This document shows positions 45,801-51,963 of a stretch of 53,658 nt of DNA, in pieces. The DNA is from Craspedostauros australis (taxonomy: Eukaryota > Bacillariophyta > Bacillariophyceae > Mastogloiales > Achnanthaceae). The notes under the pieces were generated by a model, which made no database searches, was not told the DNA's origin, and saw only the letters and a program-made list of their open reading frames with translations. The stretch's first letter is position 1. Every line of letters starts with the position of its first letter. The DNA is taken from the NCBI GenBank assembly GCA_026770025.1, contig JAMXDE010000090.1:1-53658 (forward strand). Reading direction: 5' to 3'. A program made the translations under genes and the position numbers.

Positions 45801-46759
45801 CCCCATTCCAGACGAGGACACGCAAGATGACATTTCCAAAGTACACCCCGTTCTACAATGGCATTCAATGCCCCGTCCCCGGATCCAGGGTACTATATCC
45901 CGCAGGAAAGAAGGGACCCTTCCAAGGAATCGTCGTCGGATACAGTGGCCGCAGAGTCCGAATCTTCTGCACGAAGGGAAACGAGAACACACCACCCGGC
46001 GAAATCACCCACGTAGAGAAACAATCCATCTACCCCCTCACCCTCTCCGAATACCTGGATAACGACCTCCAAACCACCGAGGTCCTCAGCATCGCCATTG
46101 CCGATGGCCAGTGCTTCTACTCCGCCCAGGACGGCGCATGGGGCGAACCACCCGACGAGTTCCGCGCAACCATGCGGAAGCCATCCATATGCCACTTCTT
46201 CAAGGTGAGGAAGAACCGGATCCCAATCATCCTCGCACGCGCAAGGAAGGCACGAATGGTCCGGAAACAAAGCGACACCCTCGCTGTCAACCTCGCACGA
46301 GAGAAGAAAGCACTCGCGAACGAGCCTTTTCCCCCTTCCGATGAGGATGAGATGGTCAATGGGATACCATCCCTCGAAGACTCCCGTCCCAGTCTCGAAG
46401 TGGGAGAGACACCAGAGAGCAGATTCCTGGATGAGATCCCTGACGGATTCTTCGACGAAAAGATGACCGCAGAAGAAGCCAGCCGCCAGGAGTCTGAATC
46501 AGAGGTGTACCACGATGAAGACCAAGAATCGCAGGACCCAGGAAGTGTGATTGACGTGGAAGCAGAGATCGCAAGTGGAGCGGTGATCAGCCATCCCAGA
46601 CCTCCCGTCAGGCGATCCTCACGACCATCACCGGCGTCCAAAATCTTGACCGCCACGCGAGATGGACAAGGGTATACCAACAAGGTGCGACCAAAGCCCG
46701 TGATCCCAACCGACCATTCCGTGGATAGCGCGTCCCGCCCCAGAACCCGGCGACAGTGA
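36836..46759 (+). CDS. gag-pol: Copia-2 Gag-Pol polyprotein with long C-terminal extension
   Basis: Single uninterrupted ORF of 3307 codons. Residues 1-~1070 form Gag, with a Pro/His/Gly/Asn-rich middle that contains a 39-residue tandem duplication (from 38432 and 38549); no CCHC knuckle is visible. Protease site DGGA is at about residue 1073 in place of the usual D-S/T-G-A. Integrase catalytic residues are Asp 1578, Asp 1636 and Glu 1671, the last two 34 residues apart. Reverse transcriptase has YVDD at 2355-2358. RNase H has YVDADHGHD near 2564 and ADILTKPL near 2690, where Copia polyproteins normally end. About 600 further residues follow. They include a compact stretch (GSRVLYPAGKKGPFQGIVVG, about residue 3020) that could be an SH3- or Tudor-like barrel, then an acidic tail and basic end. 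All core catalytic residues are present. Confidence 0.93.
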   Translation: MTVTQRLQASNRPPPKRSPGDRTLAFETVPADPKDPSLSAILDGTPGYPTAGPSSLSFTEIGVDFIEVTFRHPIIVDAWNRKERTNETEVVRHVHKTTWDAFTELKQEFRISIETAMIFDLFPAKTLAEEKTISQLLITIHEEATDMNPALIMFNLKHPDDVARNYETGLLIYHIGEWIRSIEVEEESTLESTLDAMFTDTDTTAKAMADFCRSERCGKRHHNQAWLNAIGEHKKALSNASATSISSGSEASTHRTGRDNDSHQGGTPSGLSLMLGGNTPHRTPPNFPNETQLSSIAKQGSQNTSPVIIDTRGTTPPNEDTEPGTDYDQHPGNDDTVDVPGNRGPTGRNRLFPNVDPATIGDYNRNPTGAKVVTFAPETTARDPGDTNAPRMNYPENDGNRPPHDRNPHPYHGTADTPASHGVGNYRGNNGHEPVNRNPAGNPPTNHGTNRPHRDNHGPPINHGHHGGNPYGHSPTMGNQFPHGPPPPMYHGTHPGGFPPIGIPIPMGHFPHGAGGFPMPQGAFTPVGHPHPGYPPRPPAYGYCPTDPNGGFGRHDPSNMGPNTPHGQHDPGYPPRPPAYGYRPTDPNGGSGRHNPPNMGPNTSHGQHDPGYTPHHGPTRGEPPVVQAKLTKRRPIPDSVKFTSDAASFQVVKHQIHAHLLGNDMAYLINDQFRHRYHSQGIHAIKDHIDPVTGVPTTTSPEQVASDVRTLFAGLYSVFAGGPAHGLATRGLLTEDGILFWNELLNTYDNDWIRGMEVDSLMKRVHDFNPSRQDLGSYVKEIQDIFANVNFLATNPDQQVSDAQQRRTLLNHLIGCDDINVRTMVRSIERSADMQSMGATCMYLISESARDNAVANNQRGSRSGKRRIFKATAETNQDQDESNTEMVINAISKKLQEDPTFISQEVFDGLPEKVRRVIMKLRSSLRWARRNNDRNGSGFTRVEGKKEQEEPQPPASVKPPEKGEETKPHKQYGGVTHANLARYTAGSPEGSDSQDGNGSDLSSIDASELAKFLVDYGGHEGNGNDRLVKMITMSDSSDAPSPIDPPESKQRQSVPEQLINLATFSPQTYAVCDGGAQCCVIGNKDRVWKIDYIYPHRTYNIVGAVASTMRKNNLAVVDASIKARTKEGNEVILRIYEAALNVDSRVTLLSDHQIRASGAVLDTVSSEHRASFSTPGKGRQCLMPNEDTTINLEMRDALMTFDVFPIMEDDEDLPTYDITPKQGWNPSDHQGGHVCNVPMGCYLTRDPIGGDKVVDWDDQPDAPHDAGAMDPSAHNASKDPTEPRTRQAIDGIPDDPMEGREPMDPNAHHPDEHATGDPNRVHEEYPMVDAFLDTLSLEELIGMSHAIDTVTFAKSATDTAISIQGTLFDMVDNLSAGDIDHLYRELGIDREANAVGTDQMGYTESTNVLSTKVSDPDDEADSVISSLHSVGSEPAFQRNRETFRIPNEIGVTKATRVDTLRGDPRSAPEYHGHVKGENPAGIDDPGKDNPVDTMDRHPAEAMTEYSHQGFPFRAKWKSIDLHKIRPYLGYLPTHVIKQTLARTTQLMRAVITYPMRRHKKSRFEWMRRQRIREIVATDTIFSNVKSFGDGYSMAQIFYGTSSHMINAYGLKKKEGVFVAFQDFIRTEGAPWAFHSDNAKEQTGEKVLKLLRDLHIKSRLTEPHNQQQNPAEHNAILYMKRCVTTLIDRTGAPPKAWFHAFRYMCYVHNHTSDPSLRYAIPYTVRHGETVDISALLTFQFYEKVLYHDPNATFPNSKEKSGYWLGVAESHGDFLTYHVLDDESRRVLVRSVVRPFRKGINNNRRVTFDQDMDPETDNPSTRTPLELSGTPQGWKTKIPPKRGYAATAKTTHPRAWENKTNKPTRPTGIPNAGEAKNTGPITRSQTLTKRTAQAPTTGDTKKDKPQTNRDTPDRGDPDPGSSYLPCSSGPPSYQRMDDGPEERGGNKRTKQNKRSVLSTGTKKGIPWKNIVHGTIRSIIQTIAADPVTTGVNTVPPQRVPTLTNHPGNPRQNPPGCNTNLPWDTTSISFACNLTATEVNQLAYLAQCDQYTERDNFILDGRNLNWKAKRITRHHHETREDGTTEAILEILWMNGMRSWCRMGDLRAQQPDIIIEYTEQNRLQDQKGFEWVELHRARNQHMRTMLATKLANHRPGNKYKFGTLVPNSLKHAMAIDRLNGNGLWSEAINKELDQIKRLGTFRQPRPNEVLDGYTKIPYHIVYDVKFDLRRKARLVANGNKTSPPTEDVYSGVVASDTIRIAFAIAAANGLRAYAGDVGNAFLYADTLEKCYIRAGPEFGNLEGKPLIIQKGLYGLRTSSARFHEHFADTLRTMGFLPSKADNDIYTREADDHHEMITTYVDDVLVFSKDPIPIIDDLKKRYTMKQCGDPEYYLGGNIVDLPKNWKDRGVNIGLSAQTYIGNVIKRVEQLVGKIIPKASTPMVEACHPESDTLDFTSAEDARTYRSILGCLNWVVTLGRLDIQYATTTMARFAMAPREGHLLTIQRIIGYLKGRERGAILCDPNPVDHTNIDTTLSSHWREFYPTKAEATPVPVPTPKGKPVQITCYVDADHGHDQVTRKSMTGVVLLINNTIVKTICKWQNTVETSTYGSELVAARIATEAVTGLRYMLRDLGVPIDGPAIMLGDNKAVVLNTTVPSSTLKKKHCSLAFHQIRECIAAGIIVFAHIASVDNIADILTKPLSKTPFHHITSRTIFRNSIHESGYHSETVSQAITKSRTTRADDDPDIMATGTQEPSPPKEEHTMSVNMARYQQTSMKYSPTSKTLRLTRTQREPNPLEMAQRKSPRTIKRTKSTPASPNRQQTRNSNVVYDMTDNRTTNQNHEPAGAPTDKLLIRRGDTPPSALTDEFSTLSSINPSCGSDVLYYPRDMLETGPIMPRNQSHVATATKFRKPPPGATMPAIEENNCETSFHTGLTPRAFVTPEHETYRCDMLIADLQEDLARNATAPSIAFRDMNMLSPQKRNRHNQGPGHNLSPFQTRTRKMTFPKYTPFYNGIQCPVPGSRVLYPAGKKGPFQGIVVGYSGRRVRIFCTKGNENTPPGEITHVEKQSIYPLTLSEYLDNDLQTTEVLSIAIADGQCFYSAQDGAWGEPPDEFRATMRKPSICHFFKVRKNRIPIILARARKARMVRKQSDTLAVNLAREKKALANEPFPPSDEDEMVNGIPSLEDSRPSLEVGETPESRFLDEIPDGFFDEKMTAEEASRQESESEVYHDEDQESQDPGSVIDVEAEIASGAVISHPRPPVRRSSRPSPASKILTATRDGQGYTNKVRPKPVIPTDHSVDSASRPRTRRQ

Positions 46760-47582
46760 CGATTCTGGGTCCATCTACCGACCAGAAGGCAAGCCGATCA
46801 AACGGAACCAAGCGTCGCGACGACCCAGCTCTGGAGCCAGCAGCAAGCAAAGCAACCGCCCCAAGAGAAAGGGGCTCTTCGATGAATCTGAGGATTCAAC
46901 CGTTTCCTCGGGAATGTCAAGAATCAAGACGATCAAACAGGTCAGGTCCGCCAAGAAAACCACGAGTGGGACCATCAACGCGAAAGGAGCCCCCATCACG
47001 ACCGCGGAGAATCCTTCCGATGCAGCAGAACCGATACCTCCCACAACCCGGGATGAGCAACCAGAGGTCCCTACGCCACCGGAGGGGCCAACCGATGATG
47101 ATGTGCCGATAGCAACCGCGTACCCGGCACCTGTGATCCACAATGAGGATGCGAATGCCAACACCCACAGTTTCCCCGTCTTGAACCATCCCCTGCCATC
47201 GACACCCAACACTCTGGAGACCAGCAACGCTAACAAGAGGGCCCGAACGGAACCCCGACCAGCGATCGCATACCCGTCGCCCCGACGTCTTCGATCTGGG
47301 TACATCATGTCCAGCAACCATGGACCAACGATGATGCAACCATCCATCTTCCAGATGCCTCCCGACCCCACAGCTCAGATCAAGGCCGTCCTCCAAAACG
47401 ACGAGAGGACACCTATGGTCATCCAAACCCTCGCCGATATCCTTTTCTGCGGAGGGCTCGACCATATCAACCAAGTTCAGCAGGTCAGCATCACCTCCTC
47501 GTTGAACAAGGCATTGAAAGCCATGCTCACCAACCGCCGCCAAGGCCGCGGCTACTACGACAACGACGAACAGTCCGAATGA
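46704..47582 (+). CDS. Copia-2 downstream ORF in +1 frame
   Basis: Frame open from 46704 to 47582, overlapping the gag-pol stop (46757-46759) by about 54 bp. The first ATG is at 46914 (222 codons). The codons upstream of it (DSDDSGSIYRPEGKPIKR and on) have the same Ser/Asp/Lys/Pro-rich style as the polyprotein tail, so the whole frame looks coding. It could be read by +1 frameshifting, translated separately from 46914, or be the end of a once continuous polyprotein broken by an indel. Toward the end, PMVIQTLADILFCGGLDHIN suggests a short folded helix pair. No family is recognised. It sits where some retroelements carry an extra or envelope-like gene, but no signal peptide or membrane segment is visible. 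Confidence 0.6.
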   Translation, partial: SQPTIPWIARPAPEPGDSDDSGSIYRPEGKPIKRNQASRRPSSGASSKQSNRPKRKGLFDESEDSTVSSGMSRIKTIKQVRSAKKTTSGTINAKGAPITTAENPSDAAEPIPPTTRDEQPEVPTPPEGPTDDDVPIATAYPAPVIHNEDANANTHSFPVLNHPLPSTPNTLETSNANKRARTEPRPAIAYPSPRRLRSGYIMSSNHGPTMMQPSIFQMPPDPTAQIKAVLQNDERTPMVIQTLADILFCGGLDHINQVQQVSITSSLNKALKAMLTNRRQGRGYYDNDEQSE

Positions 47583-47666
47583 AGCCCGATCGCCGCCATC
47601 TTGGGCGGCGGAACAAACCACACTACGATTAGCTTTCTTGCTTTCAGTCAACTCACGTTTCAACGT

Positions 47667-47680
47667 GAGATGAAGGGGAG
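47667..47680 (+). promoter_or_regulatory. Copia-2 polypurine tract
   Basis: gagatgaaggggag directly upstream of the 3' LTR, the expected primer site for plus-strand DNA synthesis. It confirms the + orientation. Confidence 0.85.
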
Positions 47681-48208
47681 TAATAGAGCTAAACTAGTAA
47701 CCACCTTAGCGAGAGAGACTACGAATCATCCGACTCGTCAGCACTCCAGTAGATCGAACGGACACTTCGCCGAACCCCACGTTTGGAGACAGATCCAGAA
47801 CCTTGAAGCGGATCTTCGGAATTCATGTCAGGGAACCAATGGGGTTCCGATAACCAAGTTTCTGACACTTACCATCGCCAAAACGCCGACGCACGGAACC
47901 AAAGCCACAACAACGAGCATCATCGCCCATTGTCTCTCACAGAACCCAGACGACGGATCTCGACCCACGGTACTTGGGCTACACAACCCACACGCATTGT
48001 CATACAGGACATCACAGGAGATTCCCCTCAAAGAGAAGAACCATAGCACTAATCTCATAATCCGCACGTTTCTTCACCATCTACCAGTATTCTAAATTGA
48101 CTACTTGTGGAACAGAAGACTCTCGTCCGGATCGCTTGCCAGTCAAGCCTCTGCCTACAGCTAAAGAACAGCCAACAAGACAACAGCCATTACGTTTGGG
48201 CTCTATTA
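47681..48208 (+). repeat. Copia-2 3' LTR
   Basis: The 528-bp partner of 36263-36790, preceded by the polypurine tract gagatgaaggggag. Confidence 0.95.
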
Positions 48209-48213
48209 GACCA
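48209..48213. other. Target-site duplication of Copia-2 (right)
   Basis: Sequence gacca, the partner of 36258-36262. Confidence 0.93.
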
Positions 48214-49408
48214 GAAGCCAGTATTTGCCTCGGCCGAAACTGTACGTCTGAACACTCGATGTGTCCATGAACAGTCGCTCTCCGACTTCCTTTGCTCTTG
48301 GCTGTAGAGTCTTCGTCAATCCTCTTTGTCGCGATTTGCCGATCGCGCAATCCACACAAGCGTTCAGCTTCCCTGTGACATTCCATCCGTATCGTCCCGC
48401 AGTGCGAGAGATGGTGTAAGTGTCAACATGGCCTAACATTTTATGGATTTTGTTGATGTCGATCGGTTTCTTCGTCGACACCCCGACGTTGGCTTGATCG
48501 TCGTGTGCAGGAGCGGCTATCATGTTCACGCCACTCACAAATCCGCTGTGGGTCGCCATGATGCGATCGAAGCGAATGCGTTGTCCCTTCTTCTCCAAGG
48601 ACATGATCACACCTCGGTTGCTGATATCGAAACCGTTTTCGAGAGCCTTGTTGATGCTCAAGAGGTTGACCCATAACTCGGGCACGTACTTCACCGACTT
48701 GAGGAGGATGATTGCGGTATCGCCATTCTTCTGCATGACCTTCATCCGCTTGTCCCCCACCTTGGTTGCCCTGAGGTATCGACCGCTGCCTACCTTGATG
48801 GAATGATTCGCTGTGCGCACGTTGATCATGCCCTCGTCGTTGTTCGTGAGGTGACAGGAGGCGCCGGAATCTCCTAACCAGGTGTTGGCCTCGTGGCGGT
48901 CGGGTGCGATGGTCGACTTGCGCGTATCGACGTCGTCCAAGTCACCGATCACCATTGCCATTTCGTGGCCGTTGGCATCGCTGTACAGTGTTAACTCGCA
49001 GTGGGTGCGATAATCACGGACGCTGTTGATGCTTGGATGGTGCATCCACATCAGCTGCTCCGATGCGGTGCTGCTCATGGCTCCGATGAGCGCCTGTTGG
49101 ATTGGCTGGAGGCGAACGCTCTCTAGCATTCCGTTCATCCGGTATGCATTAACACAGATGTCGAGTGCGCCTCGCACTCCGATTTGGTGCATCAAGTAGT
49201 ACAGGGAGCGTGGCTCCACCCCCGTCAGTCTGAGGGTTGCAATGTCATGCACCGCGTCGATGCAGATGAGGGAGAGTTCGGACCGGACGTCGTTTGGTGA
49301 AAGGACGTTGCTCAGCGAGCATCGGGCGGTCACGAACAACATTCCGCTCGTCTCTTCTAGCACCTCTCTGCGTACCATCCTTTCGCCTTCGTTTTCTGGG
49401 CACGGCAC
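48209..49408 (-). CDS. pol: Copia-1 Pol, 5' part: protease, pre-integrase, integrase start (interrupted)
   Basis: Open from at least 49408 in the frame +1 to Gag. WLGDSGASCHL (about 48885-48855) is the aspartic protease active site (D-S-G-A). The later LGHVDTYTI and CVDCAIGK supply the His and the C-x2-C of the zinc-binding pre-integrase domain. RLFMDTSS gives the first catalytic Asp of the integrase core. The frame runs into the Copia-2 LTR right after GKYWLLV. On removal of Copia-2 and one gacca copy it reads on as YWLLVIDDYSDHC, so no codon is lost. Translation of the interrupted gene stops within the inserted LTR. Confidence 0.9.
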
Positions 49409-51119
49409 CTCTTGGCTCGTTGGCGAGCTGGATAAAGAAGGGAATGTTCGGGCAGTCCACGCACCATGCGTACAGAGGCCCGCGCTTGAGGCACAACGGA
49501 CACCATCCGTTGTTCATGTCACGACGCGCTGATTCTTCGATCATATCGTCGAGTGCGCTTGGACGGGATGAGAGAGTATAGACCGGTTCGTTGATGGCGC
49601 GGTCGATATTATCGTTGTCGACTTCTGTCATTGCCATCTCCGTTACGTCTGCGTCCTCCTCATCTGTCGTTCCCTCGTGGTACTCTGTGACCACATCGTC
49701 GGGGTCCTCGGCTTCTGCGTCGGATGAAAAGAGTTCGTCTTTGATCATCTCCTCGTCGTTGATAGGGGGCCCGTAGTAACCGTACTCTCGTGGAGAGTGC
49801 TTGGCCATATCCTCGGAAGTCCACGCTCTCTCTGCGTTGGATGTTCCGCTCTCGAAGCTGGCGGCTCCGTCGACGTCGATCGTGACGAACGCCATGTCGT
49901 CCATCATCACGTCGTCATCGTGTGTAAACACACAATCTTGTGTGGTCACATTTCTGTCTTGGTTCGCGAATTCGGTGATTTTGTTGAGTTTTTCGCTGAT
50001 CACACTTTCTTCTTCGGTCGCGCCTTCGTTGATGAACACACACATCATTTCGTCTGATGCGGTGAGTGCGACGTCGTCAACTCCATCCATCCCGTCGGTA
50101 GCGACGTTGGCGGAGTCTGCCTCCTTCATGGCGGCCCTGAGCTTGAAGCACTGCACAATCTTGTGCCCCTTCTTGCCACAGTAGTTGCATTCCCCGTTGA
50201 ATTTGGGTTTGCCTCCGCCGTTGCCTTGACCCTTCGACTTGTTCTTGCCGTTGCCCTTCTTGGCTGCGGAGCGACAGTCCGCCTTCTTGTGGCCGTAGGC
50301 GCCACAGTTGCGACAGTTGCCCTTGAAGCTCCCAATGGCTGCGAGTGCCATCTCCTCCTTACTGTTGTTGCCGCCGCGGTTGGAGTTGCCTCCTTTGATG
50401 TTGCGGCCGTCGTAGGTGGCGCTCATGGTCTCGCGGATGTCTTCGATGGTCATGGTCTTTTCCTTTCCGAGGAATCTGAGTTCTATGATCTTCACATCCA
50501 TTTCGTACTCTTTGCCAAGGGCGTTGAGCACGAGCATGTGGTACTGCTGCATATCCATGTTGATACCAGCGTTACCGAGGCGATTGCGCAGCACTTCCAT
50601 TTCGGTGAGGAACGTGTCTGGGTTCTCGCCCTTCTTCAATCGCATCCCGTTGAGTTGAGCCAACAACTTTGCCTTCATAGGCGCGGTTCGTTGCTCGTAG
50701 ATGCGCTCAAGAGCCTTCCACGCCTTGCGCGGGTCTCCACTCTCAGTGAGACTGCCCTTAGTCCCCACCACAGCCATGAAGGCGACATCGCCTTCCGTAG
50801 TTTCGTGGTTGATAGCCACGGTCAGTTCTTCGAACGCATACTTAGCCAGCATCTTCTTGTATTCTGCCTTTTCCGCACGGGTCAGGGAGGATACTTTCTT
50901 CGGTTCACTCGCGCCTTCCTCCGTTTTAGGAACGGGAGCCAAGGGGTCTGAGCTGAACGGAGCTGGCTTCACCACTACGTCATCGAAGTCCATGAGGTAA
51001 AAATCCTCGAGCCCCTTGCGCGTGGCGCGGGTGATGAACTTGATACTCCAGCCTTTCCAACTGGAACGCTTGCCGTCGAAGACGACAATGCGATCAGACT
51101 TGAAGAGATGGGAGCTCAT
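49245..51119 (-). CDS. gag: Copia-1 Gag
   Basis: 624-codon ORF, the structural nucleocapsid protein that coats element RNA in virus-like particles. The N-terminal ~230 residues match the Copia Gag pattern (an early WKGWSIKF phrase, then LRNRLGNAGI and LGKEYEMDV typical of UBN2-type Gag). Two CCHC zinc knuckles follow: CRNCGAYGHKKADC at residues 269-282 and CNYCGKKGHKIVQC at 311-324, in a Gly/Lys-rich linker. The long acidic C-terminal part (about 350-530) ends with a second cysteine group (CPLC...CVDC), a possible zinc ribbon not usual in Copia Gag. The ORF overlaps the protease frame by about 160 bp in the +1 relation, so Pol is probably made by frameshifting. Confidence 0.9.
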   Translation of the reverse strand: MSSHLFKSDRIVVFDGKRSSWKGWSIKFITRATRKGLEDFYLMDFDDVVVKPAPFSSDPLAPVPKTEEGASEPKKVSSLTRAEKAEYKKMLAKYAFEELTVAINHETTEGDVAFMAVVGTKGSLTESGDPRKAWKALERIYEQRTAPMKAKLLAQLNGMRLKKGENPDTFLTEMEVLRNRLGNAGINMDMQQYHMLVLNALGKEYEMDVKIIELRFLGKEKTMTIEDIRETMSATYDGRNIKGGNSNRGGNNSKEEMALAAIGSFKGNCRNCGAYGHKKADCRSAAKKGNGKNKSKGQGNGGGKPKFNGECNYCGKKGHKIVQCFKLRAAMKEADSANVATDGMDGVDDVALTASDEMMCVFINEGATEEESVISEKLNKITEFANQDRNVTTQDCVFTHDDDVMMDDMAFVTIDVDGAASFESGTSNAERAWTSEDMAKHSPREYGYYGPPINDEEMIKDELFSSDAEAEDPDDVVTEYHEGTTDEEDADVTEMAMTEVDNDNIDRAINEPVYTLSSRPSALDDMIEESARRDMNNGWCPLCLKRGPLYAWCVDCPNIPFFIQLANEPRGAVPRKRRRKDGTQRGARRDERNVVRDRPMLAEQRPFTKRRPVRTLPHLHRRGA

Positions 51120-51201
51120 GGTCGAAGTAGTGGTGGTGATGTTCGTTGCTGTGTTGGTGGGTGATGGAAACGTTGGATTTCAATCGTAACGTTTCGAAAC
51201 G

Positions 51202-51957
51202 TGTTGGAAATCCGGGGTTAGGTAGTAGATTAATCTGTTATCAATCTGTACCAATTTAGAACTGTGAGAACAAACTCCTTGACTCTCCAATTCCAGTTCA
51301 GCAGCAAGTGTAATCTGTAGCAGTTCACCATGATCATGCACTTGTTCATGGTTGCTTTCATCTGCTTCATCAGCTTGCTCTCATGCTCTCTTCTGCAGGT
51401 TCATCATGCATCATCGTGCTGATTTGCATCTTCTACATTCGAGCAGCATCTCTCATAGACGCACAGGTACCTTCAGCATGGGTCTCAGTTTGATCGATCC
51501 CACTTGACTTTCGGTTCCTCAGTATTCCACCTGCGCCATCATCACATACTCACCGGTCATGTTCAATGCATGTCGCGTCGTCATTCGTGCTCTTGAGCGG
51601 ATAGGAGCATCGCCCTCTGTTTCGCTTTCTCAGAGAAGCGATCCCTTGTCCATCGATGCGCGTCGACATGTCTGATACATATCGACAGTTTCGCTCATAG
51701 TCTTGGCTCATGTGCGATTACATCCCTAGAGGTCGATCCATAGGTTCGCCCTCATTACAGCGGTGGTACATGGATAGGCTCCATGGTGGGACATGACTGA
51801 TGTTGATGTCATTCATGAACAGAGGGTTGATGGGGGACAGGCTGCAAGGTGGTCCGAGTGTTACCAACAAAGTTGACCTTGTCGAGTTGTGAAGATATTA
51901 TTGGGAGGTGCGGCAATCATGGTTATCTTGGTAAAAGCGTACCCCCGATTCCTGACA
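51202..51957 (-). repeat. Copia-1 5' LTR
   Basis: The 756-bp partner of 32559-33313 and, on the element strand, the promoter-bearing LTR. Only 82 bp (51120-51201) separate it from the gag start codon, so the leader is very short. I could not identify a convincing tRNA primer-binding site in that interval. Confidence 0.95.
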
Positions 51958-51963
51958 GTTCTC
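51958..51963. other. Target-site duplication of Copia-1 (right)
   Basis: Sequence gttctc, the partner of 32553-32558. Confidence 0.85.

Larger units (their letters stand above)
36263..48208 (+). mobile_element. Copia-2: full-length CoDi-like Copia retrotransposon (inner)
   Basis: Plus-strand element of 11,946 bp inside the integrase gene of Copia-1, with 528-bp LTRs at both ends and a gacca target duplication. It carries one 3307-codon gag-pol ORF and a further ORF in the +1 frame. At nearly 12 kb it is about twice the length of an average Copia element. The two LTRs differ at one base by eye, indicating a very recent insertion. CoDi-like placement rests on the integrase-to-RT linker (ILWMNGMRSW) and on overall layout, recalled from diatom elements and not checked by alignment. 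Confidence 0.93.
32559..51957 (-). mobile_element. Copia-1: full-length Ty1/Copia LTR retrotransposon (outer)
   Basis: Minus-strand element bounded by LTRs of 755 bp (32559-33313) and 756 bp (51202-51957) that end TG...CA. It is flanked by the direct repeat gttctc at 32553-32558 and 51958-51963. Its domain order is Gag (two CCHC knuckles), protease, GAG pre-integrase, integrase, reverse transcriptase, RNase H, the Copia order. It is split by Copia-2 at the gacca duplication inside the integrase. Without that insertion gag and pol look complete, so Copia-1 was probably active when it landed. The LTRs differ at only 3 substitutions and 1 indel by eye. Confidence 0.93.

Noticed and set aside
37500..47663. 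Long minus-strand ORFs (for example 43482-42157, 47663-46917) opposite Copia-2
   Set aside because: They lie antisense to well-supported polyprotein codons and are by-products of its codon bias.
50163..50951. 262-codon + strand ORF opposite Copia-1 gag
   Set aside because: Antisense to the zinc-knuckle and linker codons of Gag; Val/Leu/Ala-rich shadow.
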